A stretch of DNA of 64,000 bases, from NCBI GenBank assembly GCA_963850095.1, contig CAWKJX010000004.1:558001-622000 (forward strand). The letters are read 5' to 3'. Origin of the DNA: Bog-473 sp963850095. GTDB lineage: Bacteria > Actinomycetota > Acidimicrobiia > Acidimicrobiales > RAAP-2. The notes below the pieces were generated by a model that ran no database searches, was not told where the DNA came from, and saw only the letters and a list, made by a program, of their open reading frames with translations. Position 1 is the stretch's first letter. Each line of letters begins with the position of its first letter. Of the stretch, positions 33,671 through 45,888 are shown piece after piece. The position numbers and the translations under genes were made by a program.

Positions 33671-33676
33671 TAGGAT
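33671..33676 (+). promoter_or_regulatory. -10 element of the gcvP leader
   Basis: TAGGAT predicts a start near 33683, about 20-30 nt before the riboswitch. This gives gcvP a leader of about 260 nt, exceptional in this window. Confidence 0.5.
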
Positions 33677-33704
33677 GGGTGGCGACAACTGAATACGCCG
33701 ATTG

Positions 33705-33900
33705 AACCGGAGCGTCAGAGTCCCCGCAGCGCAGTCGAGGGGACGCCGGAGGAGCAACTCTCCCCGAGAAACTCTCAGGCCGACATACCGCTCCGGCGAG
33801 GCAACTCTGGAAAGCGGTCGCCCCTCGGGGTCGCCGCACCGAAGGTGGAAGTCGCTGTCGGGCGGCGAGACTCTCAGGTCCCATGACAGAGCGGGGAGGA
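33705..33900 (+). promoter_or_regulatory. Tandem glycine riboswitch
   Basis: Two glycine aptamers in series can be read. The first has a P2 stem (CCCC at 33722-33725 with GGGG at 33739-33742), then GCCGGAGGAGCAA and ACTCTCAGGC (33771-33780). The second has AACTCTGGAAAG (33803-33814), GCACCGAAGGTGG (33836-33848), ACTCTCAGG (33870-33878) and the closing ATGACAGAGCGGGGAG. These are the signature blocks of the gcvT-type motif. It directly precedes gcvP, encoding glycine dehydrogenase, and glycine binding normally turns expression on. The platform between 33900 and the GTG holds a CTCCG/CGGAG stem (33912-33927) before the GAGGAG ribosome site. Confidence 0.93.
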
Positions 33901-33944
33901 CGACCGATGTGCTCCGTGACGGCGGAGCCGACGAGGAGACCTCC

Positions 33945-36827
<2,883 letters not shown>

Positions 36828-36935
36828 GTTCGCTCAGGCGACGGCTGGCTCTGGGCCGTGTCGCCGAAGGGCAGATGAGTTCGCGAGCGACCGTGGTCTG
36901 TTGGTGCGCTCTGATGCCCTCGGAACTTCGGTCCT

Positions 36936-37490
36936 CTAGGACGTGCACCCCCACGAGCCCGTGACGTGGACCTTGCCCTTGCCGGGCTTGCCCCGGAAGG
37001 AGCTGTACGGGCCGAGGGTCACGCTCACGTTCCCCGAGGTTCTCGTGGTCTTGATCGACCCGTTCTTCGTCGAGGTCGTCCAGTTCCAGTTCGTATTCCC
37101 GTTGGAATCTGTACCGATCAGCGTGACGCTCGGACCGTTGCCGCTCTCCTGGCCAAAGTTCTTCGAAGTACCCGCCTTGGGCGCATACAGTTGGATGGTC
37201 CACTTGATGGCCGGGGCACCCTTGAGCGCTCCGGTCAGCATGAATGTTGCCCCGTGTGCGGTGACGGTCTGCTGGCTGCACGGCGTGTCCGGCGTGGTGA
37301 GTGTTCCCTTCACCGAGCCGGTAAAGGTGAACGATGTCTGACCTGGCGCTGCTGCCGCAGCCGCGGCGGCCGGTCCGATCGAAAGCGCCAACAGAGCACC
37401 GGCCGTGAAGGCGACGTACCGTCCCGCCCGGCCGCGCGAACGCCCGATCGCCGCCGCCGTCGTTCTCGCCGGTCTGATTGTCTGGGGCAT
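36936..37490 (-). CDS. Secreted hypothetical protein
   Basis: The 184-residue product has a twin-basic N-terminus and a hydrophobic signal (VAFTAGALLALSIGPAAAAA). A beta-rich mature domain follows, starting TSFTFTGSVKGTLTTP and ending KVHVTGSWGCTS, with two cysteines that could form a disulfide. No family was recognised. ATG 37490 is chosen because a TACGCT hexamer at 37522-37527 would start the transcript near 37515, downstream of the longer frame's start at 37538. Base composition is somewhat less GC-rich than in the flanking gcvP. Confidence 0.6.
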   Translation of the reverse strand: MPQTIRPARTTAAAIGRSRGRAGRYVAFTAGALLALSIGPAAAAAAAAPGQTSFTFTGSVKGTLTTPDTPCSQQTVTAHGATFMLTGALKGAPAIKWTIQLYAPKAGTSKNFGQESGNGPSVTLIGTDSNGNTNWNWTTSTKNGSIKTTRTSGNVSVTLGPYSSFRGKPGKGKVHVTGSWGCTS

Positions 37491-38043
37491 GGGGCCTGCC
37501 TGGTGGTGCGTGCTGTCGTCGAGCGTATGTCGATGCAACGGCGGAGTCGAGACCTCGCGGGCCCTGACTTCATACAGTGCCTCATCGGTCCGGTTGACGG
37601 TACGTCTTCACACGCGCTGGCGCATCGGGAATTCTCCTTAGATGGCGCGACAACGTCCTCTCTGGCGACACGTTGGCACAACCGACCTGATGTGATGTCT
37701 TGAACCACGATTTCAGTTCTTCACTGAGGTGAGCATTGAGAGTTCCCTGAAACCCTCTCGAGCAGCCCATCTCGCGATAGAGCCACGATCGAAGCCCCCC
37801 GGCGTCCTTGGCCATGCAGACCGATGTCGCCTGCCCCGTAGCCCACGTCGGAGCTGCAGTCTCCGCGAGCTGGCGGCTGGCGGCTTTTGACCGTGGGAAC
37901 CGGTCTCCTGAATAGGGAGCACCGCCAGACGATCTAAGGAGTTCTCCCGATGTGCCCGGGAGCGGAAGTGCCCATGCTGACAACAGGTCGGAATTCGGCC
38001 GACCGGACCAGTGAGGGCCGGAGAGCAACGAAAGGAATGTGCC
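37491..38043. other. Long intergenic region, less GC-rich, no supported gene
   Basis: About 550 bp separate the secreted protein gene from the next small gene. The TACGCT hexamer at 37522-37527 serves the minus-strand gene. Minus-strand open frames here are Arg/Pro/His-rich with no recognisable domain. I see no tRNA, riboswitch or insertion sequence. Confidence 0.45.
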
Positions 38044-38286
38044 ATGACCACCCCTTCGATCACGCACCCGATCCCAGTTCACCAGGCCATGGGACGGCAC
38101 TTGCGGACCCTTCTGGCCGCCATGGCGCTCGTCATCTTGGTCTCTGTGGCCTTCGTCGTGGGGCGGGTGACCGTGAGTTCCAACGCCACCCCGGCCCAGA
38201 CTTCGGCCGTCCACACCCAGGCCCCTCCTCCCTCGCCTGACACCGGCCGTATGTGCCAGGTCGGCCACTACCGGGGACCATGCTGA
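38044..38286 (+). CDS. Small single-pass membrane protein
   Basis: The 80-residue product has one transmembrane helix (about 22-41, LRTLLAAMALVILVSVAFVV) and a short extracytoplasmic tail ending MCQVGHYRGPC with two cysteines. AAAGGA at 38030-38035 precedes ATG 38044 at a usable distance. No family is recognised. It sits about 100 bp upstream of the LuxR-type regulator on the same strand. Confidence 0.5.
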   Translation: MTTPSITHPIPVHQAMGRHLRTLLAAMALVILVSVAFVVGRVTVSSNATPAQTSAVHTQAPPPSPDTGRMCQVGHYRGPC

Positions 38287-38375
38287 AGTCGACCGCCCAC
38301 GGCGCCCGTGGCGGCGATTCGCTCCGGCGGACCGCCGCTGTCGGCGCGCCCTGGTCGAACGCGGGTCCCTCGTGC

Positions 38376-38381
38376 GAGAAT
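38376..38381 (+). promoter_or_regulatory. -10-like element of the LuxR-type regulator
   Basis: GAGAAT is 6 nt from GTG 38388; its first base is not the usual T. It marks the start where the conserved ATPase sequence begins. Confidence 0.3.
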
Positions 38382-38387
38382 CTGGCC

Positions 38388-41300
38388 GTGACCAGCAGGG
38401 TCTCCTGCTCGGAGCTGGTGGGGCGAGCCGCCGAACTCGCTCGTCTGGATGCCGCCTTGGACTCGATCGGCCAGGCCTCAGGCGCTTCCGTGCTCCTGAT
38501 CGGCGGCGAGGCGGGGATCGGCAAGACCCGGCTCATCACCGAGCTCTGCGTCCGGGCGAGGGGGTCGGACTATCTCACGGCCGTGGGTGCTTGCCTGCCG
38601 GTCGAGGGGCGGGCCCTGGCCTACGCGTCGCCGGTGGGCCTTCTGCGGGATCTCGAACGTCAGCTGGAGAGCCGGCCCGAGGCAGAAGCCCTTCACCCCG
38701 CCATGCAGGCGCTCGGTTTGTCATTGGCATCGCCCACGGCCGCTCGCAGCGGTTGGCAGGCGCGCCGCGTCGTCGCGGACAGCCCACATTCGGCGCGGGC
38801 CCGCCTGATGGCCAAGACGTTGACCTACGAGGTGCTGCTCCGAGCTCTCCTCGACGTCAGCGTCTTCGCGCCCTTGGTGGCGGTATTCGAAGACCTCCAT
38901 TGGGCCGATACCTTCACGCTCGGCCTGGTCGACTACCTGAGCCGCAATGTCAGGGGTACCCCGATCATGTTGATCGGCAGTTACCGCTCCGACGAGCTGG
39001 GGCAGCAACATCGCCTGCACGCTTCGCTGGCTGAGCTCTTGCGCGTCGATGGTGTGACGCGCATGGAACTCTCCGGCCTGCAGGGCCAGGCGGTCGAGGA
39101 GTTGATGACCGCGATTCTCGGTCATCGTCCAGACCGGGCCCTGCTCGACGCCACCTCCGGCCGTACCGGGGGCAACCCGTTCTTCGTTGAAGAGCTCCTC
39201 GCGGCCGGCGCGAATGACTTGTCCGCTGATCTACGCGAGGTGGTCATGGCCCGGATGCGGCGGCTGAGCGAGCAGTGCCGGCGGGTGCTGGACGTGGCTG
39301 CCGTCATCGGTTCGAGGATTGATCACCGCCTCCTGGCCCAAGTGTCCACGTTGAGCGACGACAATCTGGATCCTGCCGTCCGGCAGCTTCTCTCTGCCAA
39401 TCTCCTGGTTGTCGACGACGACGGGAAGGGATATCGGTTCCGCCACGACCTGGTCAGAGAGGCTGTGTACGGATCGCTGCTGCCGGGTGAGCGGGCCCGG
39501 CTCCACCGCCATGTGGCGACGACCCTGGCGACCCGTTCCGACCTCGCTGCCAGCGACCCGGCGTCGTTCCTAGACGAGCTTGCCTCGCATTGGTGGGAAG
39601 CCGGCGCGTGGGTCGAGGCTCTGCCGGCGTGCGTCGAGGCAGCGTCGGCAGAGGCGGCGCTGTTCGCATTCGCCGAGGCGCAGCTCCATCTCGAGCGCGC
39701 CCTACAGGCGTGGGACCTCCTGGGAAACGACGTGGCGTCCTCCGTCGTCGAGATCGATCGCGCCGCACTGTTCGAGCGGGCTGCCGATGCCGCAGAATTT
39801 GCCGACTCGGCACGGCGAGCGGTGGAACTTGCCCGGCAGGCCATCGACCTCATCGACGGAGCCGCGGAATGCGAGCGCAAAGCCATGGCCTATTCCCGGC
39901 TCGCTCGTAGCGCCTGGAGTATCGACCCCCAGTCCGCCATCGCCGCGCTGGAGACGGCGGCCGGCCTCCTGCCCTCGGACGAACCATCCCTCGAGCTGGC
40001 TCGGATCCTCACGGAAGAGGCGAGCGGCCTGATGCTCATGTCCCGCTATCGCGAGGCAGAAGGGCGGACCCAGCACGCCATCGACGTGTGCCGGGCCATC
40101 GACGATCGCACTGACGAAGGCTGCTGCTTGAACGTCTTGGGGGTATGTCTCGTCGAGATGGGTCGGTTCGACGAAGGCATCGCCTTCAACCGGGAAGCGG
40201 TGGAGATTGCCGAGGAGGTCCAAAACGCGGCCAACCTGGACACGGCGTACAACAACCTGGTCCACGTCCTCATGCGGGCCGGGCGTCTGGAGGAAGCCGC
40301 CGCCGAAACCCTGGACGGGTTGGCGCACGGAGAGATTAGGCGGGGTCCGACTCCAAGGGGCCGCGCTGAACAGCATCGAAGCGTTGATCAAACTAGGTCG
40401 GTTCGGCGAAGCGACCCAGCTCCTCGACGAGGTCGGAGACCGCTTGGGGGGTTGCCACGCAACGAACCTCACCGTCCAACAAGCAAAGTTGGGCCTGGCT
40501 CAGGGGCGCATCGGCGCCACTCGGGCTGCGCTGGAGCGACTCGAGGAGCTCACTGCGGAGGTCTCTGACCTGCAATTGCGGGGCACGTTCTACATGCTGC
40601 GCTCCGAGCTGTCCTTGGACGGATGCCGGCCGAACGACGCAGATGACGACATGGAGCGGACCCTCGCCCAGGCCGCCGGCACCGACGACGAATCCTTTAC
40701 GCCGGAGATCTGCTCCCTCGGCACCCGGGCCCTGGCCGAACAGTTCGCACAGGCGCAACAGCTGCGGCTTCGTTTCGACGACGACAAGGCCCGCGTCCTC
40801 GCCCTTCAGCTCACGGAAACGGCCCTGCGGCTAGTGGATGCGCCCCGACAGCGCGGTGGGCAGGTTGTGCCGCACGCTGAGGCCTTTGCCCTGCAGTGTC
40901 GGGCCGAAGCCTCGCGTCTGTCGGGTTCGAACGACCGCATGTGGGAGGCCTCGGCGGCCCGCTGGGAGGTCCTCGGCGCGCGGCACCACGCGGCCTACTG
41001 CCTCATGCGTCAAGCCGAGGCCCTCCTGCCGCTCTCGGCGCCGGCGGCACCGCAGTGCCTGCGCCGGGCCTGGCGAATCGCTGTCGAGATCGGTGCGGCG
41101 CCTCTACAGGCCAAGACCGAGGCCATCGCGCAGCGAGCTCGCGTCAGGTTGGATAGCGAGACAGCGCAAGCACGACGACTCTCCCAAGTGGCCGCTGATC
41201 TGGGTCTGACAGCACGAGAAGTAGAGGTGCTCGGATATTTGGCCTCCGGCAAGACGGACCGTCAGATCGCCGATGCCCTTTTCATCAGCAAGAAGACGGT

Positions 41301-41427
41301 CAGCGTGCACGTATCGAACCTGTTGCGAAAGCTCGACGCTGAGAATCGCCAAGCCGCGGGGGAGATCGGGAAACGATTCGAGTTGTCAGCCGACGACTCC
41401 GCTCTGGTCGCTGTCGGCGTCGTCTGA
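38388..41427 (+). pseudogene. Large ATP-binding LuxR family regulator (LAL type), frameshifted
   Basis: An AAA-type ATPase domain starts at ELVGRAAELARLDAAL, with Walker A GGEAGIGKT (residues 39-47) and Walker B VAVFEDLHWAD. Tetratricopeptide-like helical repeats occupy the middle. The C-terminal LuxR helix-turn-helix reads LTAREVEVLGYLASGKTDRQ followed by KTVSVHVSNLLRKL. The frame breaks once near 40331-40340, where LDGLAHGE continues as LGGVRLQGAALNSIEALIKL one base later. The span of 3040 nt has one extra base, and without it the protein is about 1012 residues, normal for LAL regulators. Its target is unknown. Both functional ends are intact. Confidence 0.8.
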
Positions 41428-41439
41428 GCTCAAATCACG

Positions 41440-42189
41440 TCAGTCGAGCCGAGGCCCCGGGGCGCGCCTGAACTGGAAGGGCTCGCTCTCACGGCCGGCC
41501 ACCACGTACCACGCCTGCCCGGTGGTGTCGGAATCGAGGATGCGCTGGAAGGCGGCGACGACGTCGGATACGTCGAGGATGGGGAACCCCATGTCGATCA
41601 GGGTCTGCTCCGACCCCTTGATGATGTTCGTGTGGGCGAACGAAGGGCAGAGCGCATGGATGCGGATGCCCTCGGCCCCGTAGGACTCGCCCAACGAGCG
41701 GACCAGGCCGACCACCGCGTGCTTGTTGGCGGCATAAATGGGGTCGAAGGGCGCCACCACGATGCCCGCCATGGACGCCGTGGCGACGATGGTCCCGCCG
41801 CCGCTGGCCTTGATGGCGCGGCGGGCGGCCGCGATCCCGTAGACGACCCCGTCCAGGTTGATCGACATGGAGCGCCGGTAGGCCTCGGGATCGAAATCGT
41901 CACCCATGGAGCACCAGGAGGTCACACCGGCATTGAGATGCGCCAGGTGGAGGCCCCCGAACGCCTCGACCGCGTAGGCCACGGCGGCGGTGCTGGCGGA
42001 CGGGTCGGCCACGTCGGTGCGGACGAAGCGTCCGCCGATTTCGTCGGCCACGGCTTTGCCGCGGTTCTCGTCGATGTCCGCCAGCACCACGTGGGCGCCC
42101 TGGCCCGCCAGGAGGCGTGCGACCCCCTCGCCGATGCCGTTGCTGGCGCCCGTGATGAGCGCCACTTTGCCGTTCAGGTCCATGGCCAT
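41440..42189 (-). CDS. SDR family NAD(P)-dependent oxidoreductase
   Basis: This 249-residue Rossmann-fold enzyme carries the cofactor motif TGASNGIG (about 14-21), the NAG motif (LNAGVTSW) and the catalytic Y-A-A-N-K. The acidic residue in VVLADIDENRG after the second strand favours NAD(H). The substrate is unknown. ATG 42189 has a second ATG two codons downstream at 42183. It is convergent with the LuxR-type gene and has its own promoter. Confidence 0.88.
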   Translation of the reverse strand: MAMDLNGKVALITGASNGIGEGVARLLAGQGAHVVLADIDENRGKAVADEIGGRFVRTDVADPSASTAAVAYAVEAFGGLHLAHLNAGVTSWCSMGDDFDPEAYRRSMSINLDGVVYGIAAARRAIKASGGGTIVATASMAGIVVAPFDPIYAANKHAVVGLVRSLGESYGAEGIRIHALCPSFAHTNIIKGSEQTLIDMGFPILDVSDVVAAFQRILDSDTTGQAWYVVAGRESEPFQFRRAPGPRLD

Positions 42190-42197
42190 GAAAGAGG

Positions 42198-42203
42198 ATC
42201 GTA
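42198..42203 (-). promoter_or_regulatory. -10 element of the SDR gene at 42189
   Basis: TACGAT on the minus strand is 8 nt from ATG 42189. Confidence 0.45.
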
Positions 42204-42219
42204 GGGGAGCGGACGCGAC

Positions 42220-44250
42220 TCAGCCCACGAGCGGGCCGGGTAGCGGCTCTGCGTGAACGATGCTGAGGTGCTGGATGGGCCGCGTCATGGCCACGTACAA
42301 GAGACGGAGGCCCCGAGGATCGTCGCCCGCGATGGCGGCCGGCTCGACCACCACGACGGCGTCGAACTCGAGGCCCTTGGCCGCAGGGGCGGGGACGATC
42401 GTGATGGGACGGCTCATGGCGTCGCGGTCGAGCTGTCCGATTTCGGCGTGGCGGCGGGCCAGCCGCCCGAGCTCGGGCACCAGCTCCTCCGGGGCGATGA
42501 CCGCCACCAGGGCGTGTCGGGCCGCCAGCCGGTGGGCCTCGTCGAGGGCGGCGCGGGCCAGTTCGCCGCGGGCTGCCGGCACCATGACCGGGTCCGTGCG
42601 CCCGCGGCGGATCGACGATGTCGGGCTGATGCCCGGGGCGGCCACCGGAAGGAGCCGCGAGGCGTAGTCGAGGACGCGGCCCGGTGCCCGGTAGCCGAGC
42701 GTCAGTTCGTCATGGTGCACCGGCGCGGCGTCGGGCAGCAGGGCGCGCACCTCGCCCCAGTCCGCGTACGTCCAAGGCCCGGTGGCCTGGGCCAGGTCGC
42801 CGAGCACGGTGACCGAACCCGACGGTGTCCGGCGGGCGATCATGCGGAACTGCATCGGCGTGAGGTCCTGGGCCTCGTCGACGACGATGTGCCCGTAGCG
42901 GCGCGTCCGCCCCCCGGTGAGGAACGAGGCTTCGTCGAGGAGGGCCAGATCGTCGACGCTCCACGCCGTCGAGGACACGCTGGCGTCCTTGGTCCGGACG
43001 AGCAGCATCAATTCCTCGGTGGAGAAGAGCCCGTCTCCGAAGCGTGCCAATCGGTCCCGGGACGACAGCAGTTCGCGCACGAGCGCGGCGGGCGAGACCG
43101 TCGGCCACAACAGGTCCAACAGAGAGGAGAACTCGTCCGTGGCGACCAACTCGCCTTCGAACCACGCCTCGTCAGCACCCAGACGGGCGGAGGCCCGGAA
43201 GACGCGGCGGGCCTCGCTGACCAGACGGGCCCGCAGGGCCAGGCGACCCGCCTTGTACGGTGCCGGACGCGCCACGATCGAAGCCACGAGGTCGTTCACC
43301 GTCGTCATGGACAACGTCCCGCGGGCGAAGCGGACCCGGAGCGTGACGTCCTCCTCCAGCCGCCGGCGCCGCCCGTCGAGGGCGCGTCGCAGGAGCTCGG
43401 CCATGCGGGCGTCGGCCTTCACCCGGCGCACCTCCATGGGCTCCTGCACACGCACCTTGGCCTTGGGGGCGATGTCGGCGATGGTGGTCTGCACCACCGC
43501 CTCCTCACCGAGGGCGGGGAGGACCTGTGCGATGTAGCGCAGGAAGGCCCGGCTCGGACCGAGCACCAGGACGCCGTCCCGGCTCAGGGCGGGGTGGTTG
43601 TAGAGGAGGAAGGCGGCCCGGTGCAGGCCCACCGCCGTCTTACCGGTACCCGGCCCACCTTGGACGGTCAGCAGCTGTTCGAGCGGGGCCCGGATGATCT
43701 CGTCCTGCTCGGCCTGGATGGTGGCGACGATGTCGAGCATCTCGCCGGTACGCGCCCGCTCGAGCTCGGCCAGGAGGGCATCGCCTCCGCGGAGCCGGGT
43801 GGTCGCGCCGTCGTCACCGGCTCCGCCGAAGAGATCGTCGGCCACGGCCATCACGGCGTTGCGATCGACCATGATCTGGCGCCTGCGGGCCAAGCCGAGG
43901 GCGTCGGTGGCGCTGGCCCGGTAGAAGGGCATGGCCACCGGCGCCCGCCAGTCGATCACGACAGGATCCGCCCGGACGTCCTCCACGTGGCGCCGACCGA
44001 TGTGCCACGTGGGGCCATCTTCTTCGTCGATGCGGCCGAAGAGGAGTGGGCGCGGGCTGTCGGCCAGCAGGGATATCCGACGCGAGAGTGCGGCCACGTA
44101 GTCGAGGTCCGGGTTGCCGGCGGCAATGAGGTCCTGGAGCAGTCGCTCGGCGCGGTGGCGCATGGCGGCCAGGGATTCGAGTGCATGGTCCAGGTAGGCC
44201 TGCTCGGAGGCCATCTCCGGATCTGGTGGGGGAGAGGTCACCACCACCAT
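42220..44250 (-). CDS. HelD-like UvrD/Rep-family ATPase
   Basis: HelD proteins bind RNA polymerase and use ATP to strip it from nucleic acid; actinobacterial HelR versions protect against rifamycins. The 676-residue protein has the N-terminal coiled-coil-like helices (about 12-62, EQAYLDHALESLAAMRHRAE), a HelD-type second segment (IGRRHVEDVRADPVVIDWRA) and Walker A GGPGTGKT (198-205). Motif II is IVVDEAQDLTPMQ, with the superfamily-1 C-terminal motifs ending in LLYVAMTRPIQHL. ATG 44250 is a sensible start; ATG 44214 is an alternative. Two strong hairpins occupy the leader. Confidence 0.85.
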   Translation of the reverse strand: MVVVTSPPPDPEMASEQAYLDHALESLAAMRHRAERLLQDLIAAGNPDLDYVAALSRRISLLADSPRPLLFGRIDEEDGPTWHIGRRHVEDVRADPVVIDWRAPVAMPFYRASATDALGLARRRQIMVDRNAVMAVADDLFGGAGDDGATTRLRGGDALLAELERARTGEMLDIVATIQAEQDEIIRAPLEQLLTVQGGPGTGKTAVGLHRAAFLLYNHPALSRDGVLVLGPSRAFLRYIAQVLPALGEEAVVQTTIADIAPKAKVRVQEPMEVRRVKADARMAELLRRALDGRRRRLEEDVTLRVRFARGTLSMTTVNDLVASIVARPAPYKAGRLALRARLVSEARRVFRASARLGADEAWFEGELVATDEFSSLLDLLWPTVSPAALVRELLSSRDRLARFGDGLFSTEELMLLVRTKDASVSSTAWSVDDLALLDEASFLTGGRTRRYGHIVVDEAQDLTPMQFRMIARRTPSGSVTVLGDLAQATGPWTYADWGEVRALLPDAAPVHHDELTLGYRAPGRVLDYASRLLPVAAPGISPTSSIRRGRTDPVMVPAARGELARAALDEAHRLAARHALVAVIAPEELVPELGRLARRHAEIGQLDRDAMSRPITIVPAPAAKGLEFDAVVVVEPAAIAGDDPRGLRLLYVAMTRPIQHLSIVHAEPLPGPLVG

Positions 44251-44268
44251 GTCTCGAGACGCGCCAAA

Positions 44269-44290
44269 GCGCGCACAATCACGTGCGCGC
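44269..44290. promoter_or_regulatory. Leader hairpin 2 of the helD-like gene
   Basis: GCGCGCAC (44269-44276) and GTGCGCGC (44283-44290) pair perfectly around a 6-nt loop. In the helD direction this stem lies 18 nt before ATG 44250 and could limit ribosome access. Confidence 0.55.
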
Positions 44291-44294
44291 AAAA

Positions 44295-44315
44295 GTCCCC
44301 GGACACACCGGGGAC
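44295..44315 (-). terminator. Terminator-like hairpin in the helD-like leader
   Basis: On the minus strand GTCCCCGG, a 5-nt loop and CCGGGGAC form an 8-bp stem followed at once by TTTT. No minus-strand gene lies upstream, so this would be an attenuator inside the helD leader rather than an end-of-gene terminator. A protein-binding dyad is the alternative. Confidence 0.55.
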
Positions 44316-44324
44316 CATACTTGG

Positions 44325-44330
44325 ATTTTA
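44325..44330 (-). promoter_or_regulatory. Candidate -10 element of the helD-like gene
   Basis: TAAAAT on the minus strand predicts a start near 44318, directly before the terminator-like hairpin. Confidence 0.35.
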
Positions 44331-44479
44331 CCTCCGATACAAGCCCCTCAGCTGGTATTTTGCCTTCTCATCCGTCCGGACTTTGAACCTTTATCGAAGG
44401 GGTGTTATCGCCCCCCACTTTAGTGAAAATGATGGCTCAAATCAAGTGCATTTCTCACGGTACGGACCGAGAGGAGACT

Positions 44480-45532
44480 GTGGCCGTGAAGCCCGTTGCG
44501 GACGTCGTCGCAGCGGAGCTGCTGCGGTGGGACACCGAGCCGGCGGTTGAGTTCGCCGTCTTCGGCACGGGCGAGCCCGAAGCCATCGCCGCCGTCGTCG
44601 AGAGGTTCTGCCTGGAGCAGTTCGGCGAACCGTCGGCGGGAAGTTCCTTCTACCGGGGCTCGACGGGCTGCGTCCTCGGGCTCCGTCTGGCCTCGGGGGC
44701 CGACGTGGTGCTCAAGGCCTACCAGGAGCGCTGGCCGAAGGCGTTCCTGTGCGCCGTGCAATCGGTACAAGACCACGTCAGCGGGGGAGGGCTCCCGTGT
44801 GCCCGGCCCCTCCGCCCTCCGGTGGCGCTGCCTGGCCGTCCCAACCTGGCGGTGGTCGAGTCGTGGTTGCCCGATCCGGGAATGCAGCCGAACCGCTCGG
44901 AGGCGGCGCGGCGCGTCTCGGCCGCCGGGCTGGCCACTCAAATCGCTCTGTGCAGGGATCTGGCGGGGGAACAGGCTCTGATGAGCCACCCGCTCGATAC
45001 GCCGACAGGGGACCTCTACGGGGAGCCGCACAGCCCGCTCTTCGACTTCGCCGGCACGGCCCGGGGGGCGGAGTGGATCGACGATCTCGCCCGTCGCGCC
45101 GTGGAGGTCCGCCGGGCCGACGAAACGCCTCCCGTGGTGGCCCACACCGACTGGTCCGCCCGCAACATCCGCTTCGACGATCGCGAAATCCTGGCCACCT
45201 ACGACTGGGACAGCGTCACCGTGGTCAAGGAGAGCACGGCGCTGGGCCAGGCGGCGGTCACCTGGTGCGTCACCTCGGAGCCCGGTGGTTCGGAGTTCCC
45301 CGCCCTGGCCGAGATCGTGGCCTTCATACGTGACTACGAGCTCGCCTCCGGCCGTCTTCTCACCGACACCCAGTGGCGGGCGGCCGGAGCGGGGGCCACC
45401 TATCTCCTGGCGTACACGTCACGCTGCGAGCACTCCCTCGACGTGGTTGGCACCGCGCGACCGGACCAGCACGGCGGCCGCGACCGGTTGGCCGAGTCGG
45501 GAGCCGGGCTGCTCGATCTCACCCGGCCCTAG
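44480..45532 (+). CDS. APH-like phosphotransferase family protein
   Basis: The protein of about 350 residues has the C-terminal kinase-like core of the aminoglycoside/choline phosphotransferase superfamily. The Brenner motif is H-T-D-W-S-A-R-N, and the metal-binding aspartate lies in LATYDWDSV. The N-terminal lobe (GSSFYRGSTGCVLGLRLASG, then VVLKAYQERW) supplies the nucleotide-binding lysine. The substrate could be an antibiotic or a small metabolite. GTG 44480 or 44486 is likely, after GAGAGGAG at 44469-44476. The frame extends back to 44402 through an AT-richer stretch that looks non-coding. Confidence 0.72.
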   Translation: MAVKPVADVVAAELLRWDTEPAVEFAVFGTGEPEAIAAVVERFCLEQFGEPSAGSSFYRGSTGCVLGLRLASGADVVLKAYQERWPKAFLCAVQSVQDHVSGGGLPCARPLRPPVALPGRPNLAVVESWLPDPGMQPNRSEAARRVSAAGLATQIALCRDLAGEQALMSHPLDTPTGDLYGEPHSPLFDFAGTARGAEWIDDLARRAVEVRRADETPPVVAHTDWSARNIRFDDREILATYDWDSVTVVKESTALGQAAVTWCVTSEPGGSEFPALAEIVAFIRDYELASGRLLTDTQWRAAGAGATYLLAYTSRCEHSLDVVGTARPDQHGGRDRLAESGAGLLDLTRP

Positions 45533-45888
45533 CCCTTCCTGTCCGAGAAGCGAGGTGATCACCAACTCGTACGACCGACGCGGCCCGCATCGCATGCGAC
45601 CCGAGATGCGCGACTACGTGCAGCGCTCGGCGGCCGCAGCGCCACCCCCGAAAATCGACAGTGGGCTGAGCGTGGACTGAACCTCTCCTGAGTCGCATGA
45701 AAAGTGCTTGTCGCTCCTCCGACTGAGGTGTAGACCAAGTCGTACTCACGTGTGATCATCCGCACCGTGCAGGGTGTGGAGACGGCGTTGCGCAGGATCG
45801 AGGTGACGCCACGTCACCCCGGGGGAGCGGAGCGACGGAGGGGGACTGCTCACGGCTCGCCGGATCGTCAATCCGAAAGGAGCACCAC
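45533..45888. other. Intergenic region of 356 bp
   Basis: No gene is supported here. Two short frames on each strand are arginine-rich. A strong ribosome site, AAAGGAG, lies at the 3' end before ATG 45889. No promoter could be chosen with confidence. Confidence 0.4.

Noticed and set aside
33702..33944. Upstream extension of the gcvP reading frame
   Set aside because: This DNA folds as the tandem glycine riboswitch and the translated residues do not match GcvP.
44295..44315. Exact rifamycin-associated element upstream of helD
   Set aside because: It is an inverted repeat at a suggestive place, but the arms do not match the element's consensus as I remember it, so I describe it only as a terminator-like hairpin.
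42253..44550. 765-codon plus-strand open frame over the helD-like gene
   Set aside because: It is an antisense shadow; the minus strand shows all helicase motifs in order.
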